Shown here: positions 7,289 through 11,934 of the stretch, piece by piece
Numbering within the stretch: the stretch's first letter is position 1
Layout: every line of letters starts with the position of its first letter
DNA from: JAOUEE01 sp051011595
GTDB lineage: Bacteria; Actinomycetota; Acidimicrobiia; Acidimicrobiales; SHLQ01
Length of the DNA stretch: 11,934 nt
Assembly (NCBI GenBank): GCA_051011595.1
Contig: JBPCTQ010000159.1
Span: 1-11,934 of the forward strand
Direction: 5' to 3'
Program-made: the position numbers and the translations under genes
The notes under the pieces: model-generated
What the model saw: the letters and a program-made list of their open reading frames with translations, nothing else
Told to the model about the DNA's origin: nothing
The model's database searches: none

Positions 7289-8404
7289 ATGAACTTCGCC
7301 TTCAGCGAAGAGCAAGAACAGCTACGCACCTTCGTCCGCCAGTTCCTGGAGGAGAAGTCGAGCGAAGAAGCCGTTCGGGAGCAGATGGCCACCGAGAAGG
7401 GCTACGACGACGCGGTGTGGAGCCAGATGTCGGAGCAGATGGGTCTGCCCGGGCTGATCATCCCCGAAGAACACGGCGGCCAGGGGTACAGCTACGTGGA
7501 GCTCATCGTGGTGCTCGAGGAGATGGGTCGGTCACTGCTGTGTGCGCCGTACTTCTCCAGCGTCGTGCTGGCCGCCAACACCCTCATCCAGGCCGGTGAC
7601 GATGCCGCCGCGGCTGCGCACCTGCCGGGAATCGCCAGCGGCGAGACGACCGCCACGCTCGCCTTCACCGAGGAGAACGGCCGGTGGGACGAGTCGGCCG
7701 TCACCGCAACGGCCACCGCGGCCGGCGACGGCTACACCATCGATGGCTCCAAGATGTACGTGATCGACGGTCACACGGCCGGGCTGATCGTGGTGGCGGC
7801 CCGTACCGACGCCGGTGTCTCGTTGTTCGCCGTCGAGGGCGACGCCGCCGGGCTCACCCGTACCCCACTGGCCACCATGGACCAGACCCGCAAGCAGGCC
7901 AAACTCGATTTCGCCGGCACACCGGCCACCCTCATCGGCACCGACGGTGGCGGCTGGGCCGTGCTCGAGCGGGTGCTCGACCTGGCTGCGGTCGGCTTGG
8001 CGGCCGAGCAGGTGGGTGGCGCCCAGATGTGTCTCGACATGGCGGTCGAGTACGCCAAGGTGCGGGTGCAGTTCGGACGCCCGATCGGATCGTTCCAGGC
8101 CATCAAACACAAGTGCGCCGACATGCTGCTCGAGGTCGAGTCGGCCAAGTCCGCCGCCTACTACGCCGGCTGGTGCGCCGCCGAGCTCAACGACGAGTTG
8201 CCCTCGGTGGCGTCGTTGGCCAAGGCCTACTGCTCGGAGGCGTACTTCCACGCCTCGGCCGAGAACATCCAGATCCACGGCGGCATCGGGTTCACGTGGG
8301 AACACCCGGCCCACCTGTACTTCAAGCGGGCCAAGAGCTCCGAGCTGTTGTTCGGTGACCCCACGTATCACCGCGAGCTCCTGGCCCAACGCATCGGCAT
8401 CTGA
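7289..8404 (+). CDS. Acyl-CoA dehydrogenase family protein (FadE-like)
   Basis: FAD-dependent acyl-CoA dehydrogenase of 371 residues, complete for the family: an N-terminal helical domain (1 to about 115) starting FAFSEEQEQLRTFVRQFL, a middle beta domain beginning near LAFTEENGRWD, and a C-terminal helical domain with RVQFGRPIGSFQAIKHKCAD near 257 and IHGGIGFTWEHPAHLYFKRA near 330. It would introduce the alpha-beta double bond of an acyl-CoA in fatty acid or sterol side-chain breakdown. At the place where medium-chain enzymes carry the catalytic glutamate (EGT), this protein has FGD, as in actinobacterial FadE branches that often act as heteromers; Glu338 in TWEH is another candidate. GAGGAG at 7277-7282 is a good ribosome binding site, 6 nt before the ATG. 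The partner and substrate are unknown. Confidence 0.92.
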   Translation: MNFAFSEEQEQLRTFVRQFLEEKSSEEAVREQMATEKGYDDAVWSQMSEQMGLPGLIIPEEHGGQGYSYVELIVVLEEMGRSLLCAPYFSSVVLAANTLIQAGDDAAAAAHLPGIASGETTATLAFTEENGRWDESAVTATATAAGDGYTIDGSKMYVIDGHTAGLIVVAARTDAGVSLFAVEGDAAGLTRTPLATMDQTRKQAKLDFAGTPATLIGTDGGGWAVLERVLDLAAVGLAAEQVGGAQMCLDMAVEYAKVRVQFGRPIGSFQAIKHKCADMLLEVESAKSAAYYAGWCAAELNDELPSVASLAKAYCSEAYFHASAENIQIHGGIGFTWEHPAHLYFKRAKSSELLFGDPTYHRELLAQRIGI

Positions 8405-8423
8405 GCACGAGTCGCCGCGCCCC

Positions 8424-8867
8424 ATGGGGGTGATCCTGGTCGTCCTGGCGGTGGTGGCGGTGGTGGTCATCGCCCTCGTTGCCGTCGGGCGCGCCGTGGG
8501 ACAACTGGAGGACCAGGACGCGCCGGTGGTGTTGCGCGTCGAGGAGGCCGTCGAGTGGATCGGTGACCGGTTGCCCGAAGAGGCCAGCGGGCGCCTGTCC
8601 TACGACGAGGTGAGCCTCATCGTCGAATGGCATCTGCAGTGGTTCGCCGAACAAGGGATGGCCAGCGCCCACGGCGAAGAACTGGCCAACACCGCTCCCG
8701 ACCACGATCGGGTCGCGCCCCTCGACGATGCCCACGATTTCGTGGTGGCCGGCCTGGTGGCCACCGACATGGACATCGAACCGGTCGATGCCGTCGTCGT
8801 GGTCGATCTCCACACTCGATTCCTGCAGCGAATCGGGGCCTACGGCGACGATCCGCCGAGCGCCTGA
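8424..8867 (+). CDS. Small single-span membrane protein, unknown function
   Basis: A 147-residue protein I cannot assign. It begins with a hydrophobic valine-rich stretch (GVILVVLAVVAVVVIALVAV, residues 2-21) that should form one N-terminal membrane anchor. The rest is acidic and soluble-looking, with two likely helical blocks: EEAVEWIGDRL followed by SYDEVSLIVEWHLQWFAEQG, and later FVVAGLVATDMDIEPVDAVV and HTRFLQRIGAYGD. The start ATG lies 19 nt after the acyl-CoA dehydrogenase stop, so the two are probably co-transcribed, although no Shine-Dalgarno sequence is visible. Third codon positions are G/C-rich like its neighbours, which supports real coding. Confidence 0.75.
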   Translation: MGVILVVLAVVAVVVIALVAVGRAVGQLEDQDAPVVLRVEEAVEWIGDRLPEEASGRLSYDEVSLIVEWHLQWFAEQGMASAHGEELANTAPDHDRVAPLDDAHDFVVAGLVATDMDIEPVDAVVVVDLHTRFLQRIGAYGDDPPSA

Positions 8868-8873
8868 TCCCAC

Positions 8874-8913
8874 GGCCGGGGACTGGCCGGGGAGAGAACG
8901 ATTTCGCTACCCT
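8874..8913 (+). promoter_or_regulatory. Candidate promoter with tandem GGCCGGGGA repeats before the sulfotransferase operon
   Basis: The 114-bp gap after the small membrane protein holds GGCCGGGGA twice (8874-8882 and 8885-8893), 11 nt apart, about one helical turn. TACCCT at 8908-8913 is a possible -10 box, so the repeats would cover the -35 area. The sulfotransferase ATG is about 60 nt downstream of the predicted start. The role of the repeats is inferred only from position. Confidence 0.33.
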
Positions 8914-8981
8914 TGGCCCACCGTGGTCCGGGCCGGACGGACCGTCAGCCGCAACTGCCGACGGGGGAGGAACCCAGGGTC

Positions 8982-9692
8982 ATGACCGACGATGCCGTGC
9001 CGAGCGTGCCACCGCGCGTGTTCGCCGTTCTGGGGATGCACCGCAGCGGCACCTCGTGTCTCACCGGTTCGTTGCAGCGGGCCGGCCTCGTCCTCGGTCG
9101 CCACCACACCTGGAATCGACACAACCCCAAGGGCAATCGCGAGAACCAGGACGTGGTCGAGCTGCACGAAGAGGTGCTGGTGGCCAATGGCGGCGCGTGG
9201 GACAACCCACCGACGCAGGTGGTGTGGAGCGACGAACACCTCGATCGGGCCCGTGCCCTGCTGGCCGAACACGCCGATCGGCCCAACTGGGGCTTCAAGG
9301 ACCCGCGGGCCCTGTTGGCCATCGACGGATGGAACCAGCTGGTCGATGTCGAATACGTGGGCATCTTCCGCCACCCCGTCTCGGTGGTCGAATCGTTGGC
9401 CGGTCGTGGTGGGTTCCCCCGCGACAAGGCGCTGGGCCTGTGGATGGCGTACAACCAGCGCATGGTGGCGTTGCACCGAGACGATCCGTTCCCGGTGGTG
9501 AGCTTCGACGTCGAACCCGACGAGTTCACCACCGCGGTCAACGGCGTCATCGACGTGCTGGGACTGCAACCGGTGTCCGACAACGACCAGTTCTTCGCCG
9601 ACGAGTTGCGCACCAACGACAAGTACCGAGACGCCGAGGTGCCCAGTGAGGCGGCGGAACTCTACGAGGAGCTCCGAGGGCTCGTTTCGTGA
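8982..9692 (+). CDS. Sulfotransferase family protein
   Basis: Predicted PAPS-dependent sulfotransferase of 236 residues. The 5'-phosphosulfate-binding loop is seen in LGMHRSGTSCLTGSL (about 17-31) and the 3'-phosphate-binding motif in VGIFRHPVSVVESL (about 126-139), with FKDPRALL just before. The family moves a sulfuryl group onto hydroxyl groups of sugars, lipids or proteins; here the downstream glycosyltransferase and methyltransferase make a glycan the likely acceptor. The ATG at 8982 is chosen for its upstream GGGGGAGG (8963-8970, 11 nt away) and a nearer AGGG (8976-8979); the frame extends upstream to a TTG at 8913, which lacks support. Its stop overlaps the next gene by 4 nt. Related P-loop proteins of this type are not all proven sulfotransferases. 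Confidence 0.82.
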   Translation: MTDDAVPSVPPRVFAVLGMHRSGTSCLTGSLQRAGLVLGRHHTWNRHNPKGNRENQDVVELHEEVLVANGGAWDNPPTQVVWSDEHLDRARALLAEHADRPNWGFKDPRALLAIDGWNQLVDVEYVGIFRHPVSVVESLAGRGGFPRDKALGLWMAYNQRMVALHRDDPFPVVSFDVEPDEFTTAVNGVIDVLGLQPVSDNDQFFADELRTNDKYRDAEVPSEAAELYEELRGLVS

Positions 9693-10699
9693 ACCTGCCC
9701 GTTGCCCGACGGCGAAGCCGGGTTGCCGATCCCTTCGAAGGGCCGGTGCCGGTGCCGTCGTTGGCTCCGCCGTTGCCGGTCACCGGCGAACCGGTCCTGT
9801 CGATCGTGATCGTCGTGTACCGCATGCCCGACCAGGCCCTGCGTACCGTTCGCTCGTTCACCGCCGGTTATCAGCGCGGCGTCGAGAGCCATCAGTACGA
9901 GATCGTCGTCGTCGAGAACGAAAGCGATCAGATGATGTCGGCGATCGAGGTGGAGGCCCTGGCGCCCAATGTGCGGTACCACGCCCGCGCCGAGACCGAA
10001 CCTTCGCCGGTGAATGCCGTCAACGCCGGAGTCGAGGCCAGCCACGGCGAACTGGTGGCGCTGGTGGTGGACGGGGCCCGGATGGCGAGCCCCGGCCTGG
10101 TGGCTCACACCCTGGCGGCCAGTCGGCTGGCCGACTCGGTGGCGGTGGTGGTGCCCGGTTATCACCTGGGAGACCAGCTCCAACAGTGGGCGGCGGCCGA
10201 CGGCTACGACGAGGCCGTCGAGGGCGAGCTGTTGGCCCAGATCGGCTGGCCCGACGACGGCTACCGCCTGTTCGACATCTCGGTGCTGAGTGGCACCAGC
10301 AAGGCCGGATTCTTCCGTCCCTTCGCGGAGAGCAACTTCTTGTGTGTCTCCCGCCGATTGTGGGACGAGCTCGACGGTATGGATCGTCGATTCCGGTGCG
10401 AGGGTGGCGGCTTCGCCAACCTCGACCTGTACCGCCGGGCCATCGATCACCCGAGCGTCACACCGGTGATGCTCGCCGGCGAAGGTACGTTCCATCAGTT
10501 CCACGGCGGCGCCACCACCGGCGGCACGGTGGCCGAGGAACGGGAGCTGATCGTCGAGTCGTCTCGATCGGAGTACGCCCGCATTCGTGGTGAGGCGTTC
10601 GGGCCTCCTCGCAAGCGATTCCTCTACCTGGGGGCCATGGCCCCACAGGCGATGCCGTTTCTGCTCCACTCGGCCGACCATGTGGTCGATCCGACATGA
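9689..10699 (+). CDS. Atypical family 2 glycosyltransferase
   Basis: Predicted glycosyltransferase of 336 residues. A polar, proline-rich N-terminus of about 35 residues precedes the GT-A core: LSIVIVVYRMPDQALRTVRS, then YEIVVVENESD, PVNAVNAGVEASHGELVALV, and at the usual DXD site VVDGARM, where Asp128 is followed by Gly-Ala instead of x-Asp. The later segment FLCVSRRLWDELDGMDRRF and the GGGFANLDLYRRA block resemble the acceptor-side part of GT2 enzymes. The missing second aspartate is notable; some GT2-like proteins work with variants, so loss of activity is not proven. The GTG start overlaps the sulfotransferase stop (GTGA) and its own stop overlaps the methyltransferase ATG, so all three genes are translationally coupled. 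Confidence 0.82.
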   Translation: MNLPVARRRSRVADPFEGPVPVPSLAPPLPVTGEPVLSIVIVVYRMPDQALRTVRSFTAGYQRGVESHQYEIVVVENESDQMMSAIEVEALAPNVRYHARAETEPSPVNAVNAGVEASHGELVALVVDGARMASPGLVAHTLAASRLADSVAVVVPGYHLGDQLQQWAAADGYDEAVEGELLAQIGWPDDGYRLFDISVLSGTSKAGFFRPFAESNFLCVSRRLWDELDGMDRRFRCEGGGFANLDLYRRAIDHPSVTPVMLAGEGTFHQFHGGATTGGTVAEERELIVESSRSEYARIRGEAFGPPRKRFLYLGAMAPQAMPFLLHSADHVVDPT

Positions 10700-11478
10700 A
10701 GCCCCCGACGGGAGATCCCGTGACCCTGTACCTCCCGCCCTCGATGGCGTACGTGCCCAAGAAGATGGTCTTCAGCACCTGGGTCGACCACGTGCCCTTC
10801 GGCTACGACCTGGTGGCGGCGTTGCGCCCACGGTTGTTGGTCGAGCTGGGTTCGCACTACGGCATGTCGTTCTTCACGTTCTGCCAGTCGATCAAGGATC
10901 ATCACGTCGACGGCCTGGCCTACGCGGTCGACACGTGGGAGGGCGACGATCACACCGGCCCCTACGGCGAGGACGTGTTCAGCGGGGTGCAGAGCCATCT
11001 GCGCGACGAGTACCGCGGCTTCAGCTACCAGCTGCGTATGACCTTCGCCGAGGCTCGTGAGCAGTTCCCCGATGAGTCACTCGACTTGTTGCACATCGAC
11101 GGGTTCCACACCCACGAGGCGGTGTCGACCGACTTCGAGACCTGGTATCCCAAGGTCGCGCCGGGTGGCATCATCTTGTTCCACGACGTCCGGGCCCGGC
11201 TCAAGGACTTCGGTGTCTGGCGTTTCTGGGACGAGATCGAGACCACCCACGAGACGTTCACCTTCAACCATGGATTCGGTCTCGGAGTTCTTCGCAAACC
11301 GGGGGGTGATCGCGCCGACGACGCCCCCTTGATCCAGATGCTGTTCGCCGGCGAGGCCGGCCAGGACGAAGCGCTGCGGGAGCTCTACGTGGCCATCGGC
11401 GAGTACGCCCAGCTCAAGCGGCAGGAGCAGATGCGCAAGGCCAAGAAGAACGCACCCAAGAAGATGGCTGCCGGCTGA
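10696..11478 (+). CDS. Class I SAM-dependent methyltransferase (Methyltransf_24 type)
   Basis: Predicted methyltransferase of 260 residues. The Rossmann-like core is visible: motif I LLVELGSHYGMSFFTF (47-62), an acidic end of strand 2 in AVDTWEGDDH (Asp79), then LDLLHIDGFHTHEAV (129-143) and APGGIILFHDV (155-165), which is the pattern of the Methyltransf_24 family found in glycan and secondary-metabolite loci. The cluster of HIDGFHTH and HD suggests a metal or acceptor site. The last 25 residues are rich in Lys/Arg (QLKRQEQMRKAKKNAPKK), probably a flexible basic tail. It follows the glycosyltransferase with an ATGA overlap, and O-methylation of the same sugar product is the likely role. It is the last gene of the operon; no terminator directly follows its stop. 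Confidence 0.87.
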   Translation: MKPPTGDPVTLYLPPSMAYVPKKMVFSTWVDHVPFGYDLVAALRPRLLVELGSHYGMSFFTFCQSIKDHHVDGLAYAVDTWEGDDHTGPYGEDVFSGVQSHLRDEYRGFSYQLRMTFAEAREQFPDESLDLLHIDGFHTHEAVSTDFETWYPKVAPGGIILFHDVRARLKDFGVWRFWDEIETTHETFTFNHGFGLGVLRKPGGDRADDAPLIQMLFAGEAGQDEALRELYVAIGEYAQLKRQEQMRKAKKNAPKKMAAG

Positions 11479-11493
11479 GCGGTCCCGGAACTG

Positions 11494-11523
11494 TTCACGC
11501 AAGGTTTGCGGGTGTGCGACACT
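11494..11523 (+). promoter_or_regulatory. Candidate promoter of the intergenic RNA
   Basis: TTCACG (11494-11499), an 18-nt spacer and GACACT (11518-11523) give a moderate sigma70-type match; the most conserved -10 bases, the second A and the final T, are present. Transcription would start near 11530. If it is not active, the RNA element would instead be the 3' untranslated part of the sulfotransferase operon. Confidence 0.35.
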
Positions 11524-11552
11524 GGGTCCACCGAAGAGAGGAGGTGGTCCAG

Positions 11553-11594
11553 ATCAACAGTAGTGATGGGACTTCGGAGGTGGCTGGCCGTTAG
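11553..11594 (+). other. Possible short ORF behind a perfect Shine-Dalgarno sequence, with an ATC at the start position
   Basis: AGGAGGT (11539-11545) is fully complementary to the 16S rRNA tail. Eight nucleotides after AGGAGG there is an ATC, from which 13 codons run to TAG (NSSDGTSEVAGR after the first residue). ATC is a very rare initiator. A GTG at 11544 is in the same frame but lies within the Shine-Dalgarno sequence, and an ATG at 11566 opens another frame of 18 residues with three tryptophans, ending at 11622. Translation is therefore possible but not shown. Confidence 0.22.
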
Positions 11595-11709
11595 GTCGGT
11601 TCCCTGCTGGGCCACCTGGTGAAAACCAGCCAGACACCGTTGATGACGGCGGCCGGGAGATCGTCCCGCCCGGCGCGAAACGCCGCATTGATGACACCAG
11701 CAGATTTCA

Positions 11710-11756
11710 TGGTGAGGGGAGTAGCACCCGAGGTGCTGCTCCCCTCATCACTTTTT
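11710..11756 (+). terminator. Strong intrinsic terminator
   Basis: A 19-bp stem pairs 11710-11728 with 11732-11750 (two G-U pairs) around a CGA loop, followed by a run of five T at 11752-11756. The core is GGGGAGTAGCACC against GGTGCTGCTCCCC. The T-run lies on the plus side only, so it ends plus-strand transcription of the RNA element and of any read-through from the methyltransferase operon. Confidence 0.88.
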
Positions 11757-11809
11757 GTCCGAGTATTTCGAGTAACTGCCCGAGCAGTCCGAGTGACCGT
11801 CGGCCCGCG

Positions 11810-11934
11810 TCAGCTGTCGGCGGTCTCGTCGGCCCCCGACACGGTGGCCCCGAGGGGATCGATGGCGAAGACCCGTCCCACTCCGGCGCCGCTGGGGCAC
11901 GAGTAGGTCCACACCTCGGCCACATCGAGGACGG
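11810..11934 (-). CDS. 3' end of a surface-type protein with a DUF11-like repeat (N-terminal part beyond window edge)
   Basis: The last 40 codons of a minus-strand gene enter from the right edge and stop at TGA (11812-11810). The visible tail reads AEVWTYSCPSGAG, then VFAIDPLGATVSGADETAD. The spacing of WTYSC, DPLG and the final acidic Asp-Glu-Thr block resembles the C-terminal half of DUF11 conserved-repeat domains, which are extracellular Ig-like modules of cell-wall or secreted proteins. No sorting signal or membrane span follows, so if it is surface-bound the anchor must be elsewhere. The gene converges on the RNA element and its terminator. The assignment rests on a short stretch. Confidence 0.55.
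   Translation of the reverse strand, partial: VLDVAEVWTYSCPSGAGVGRVFAIDPLGATVSGADETADS

Larger units (their letters stand above)
11530..11756 (+). ncRNA. Candidate structured small RNA or leader RNA, family unknown
   Basis: This gene-free stretch can fold into many strong elements on the plus strand. A long-range helix pairs 11542-11552 with 11607-11617 (11 bp, one G-U). Inside it are GGGA/TCCC (11568-11571 with 11601-11604) and a hairpin at 11584-11599 with a GTTA loop. Next come CTGGT-GAAA-ACCAG (11616-11629, a GNRA tetraloop), CGGGA/TCCCG (11654-11668), CGGCG/CGCCG around CGAAA (11671-11685) and the terminator at 11710-11756. TTGATGAC occurs twice (11640-11647, 11688-11695). A perfect Shine-Dalgarno sequence lies in the first strand of the long helix. 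I do not recognise a known riboswitch, tmRNA, SRP, RNase P or 6S pattern. The two ends of the RNA are inferred. Confidence 0.55.

Noticed and set aside
7532..8470. A 312-codon minus-strand frame opposite the acyl-CoA dehydrogenase
   Set aside because: Complementary shadow of a clear gene; Gly/His/Arg-rich with no motif.
8627..9649. A 340-codon plus-strand frame covering the sulfotransferase gene
   Set aside because: Arg/Gly/Pro-rich, in a different frame from two well-supported genes.
11530..11756. Cobalamin, SAM-IV, c-di-GMP-I or ydaO riboswitch, tmRNA, 6S or SRP RNA
   Set aside because: None of their signature motifs are seen, and no plus-strand gene follows that a riboswitch could control.
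11619..11906. A 95-codon plus-strand frame (GTG 11619) through the intergenic region
   Set aside because: It passes straight through the intrinsic terminator and into the antisense of the DUF11-like gene.

Overview
The window looks like a chromosomal piece of a high-GC actinobacterium, and the closest guess is a free-living member of the Acidimicrobiia. The grounds are the very G+C-rich codon third positions, many GTG starts (six of the twelve genes whose start lies inside the window), several genes with a TANNNT box 6-7 nt before the start codon (leaderless style), and the gene content: Suf Fe-S genes, an actinobacterial-type acyl-CoA dehydrogenase, a VapBC-like pair and surface glycan genes. 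The placement is inference; no rRNA or tRNA is present to confirm it.

Left part, minus strand (1-3742). A transcription unit starts at about 3742 and runs leftwards: an unrecognised 127-residue protein, a family 2 glycosyltransferase, and a WecG/TagA/CpsF-type glycosyltransferase. Directly behind it lie sufC (complete) and sufS (C-terminus beyond the left edge), overlapping by 4 nt. sufC has its own candidate leaderless promoter, so the Suf genes may be expressed separately from the sugar genes. sufB and sufD are not upstream of sufC, which is unusual.

Centre-left, plus strand (3868-5843). Divergent from the minus unit is a two-gene operon: a short Wzz-like membrane protein with two membrane spans and no kinase domain, and an O-antigen ligase/polymerase-type multi-span protein, overlapping by 4 nt. 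Together with the divergent glycosyltransferases this resembles the assembly end of an exopolysaccharide or cell-surface glycan locus.

Middle (5805-8867). A metallo-beta-lactamase-fold hydrolase (minus) overlaps the polymerase gene tail to tail by 39 bp. Next is a Phd/YefM-type antitoxin with a PIN-domain toxin (minus), then on the plus strand an acyl-CoA dehydrogenase and a small single-span membrane protein of unknown function.

Right part (8982-11478, plus). Three genes overlapping by 4 nt at each junction encode a sulfotransferase-family protein, an atypical family 2 glycosyltransferase and a class I methyltransferase: a compact cassette that could build and decorate a glycan.

Right end (11479-11934). 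A 331-bp gene-free stretch holds what I consider the most intriguing element: a plus-strand region with a candidate promoter, a perfect Shine-Dalgarno sequence buried in an 11-bp long-range helix, several further hairpins including a GAAA tetraloop, and a very strong intrinsic terminator. It looks like a structured small RNA or a short translated leader. I cannot assign it to a known RNA family. Beyond it lies the 3' end of a minus-strand gene whose tail resembles a DUF11-type surface repeat.
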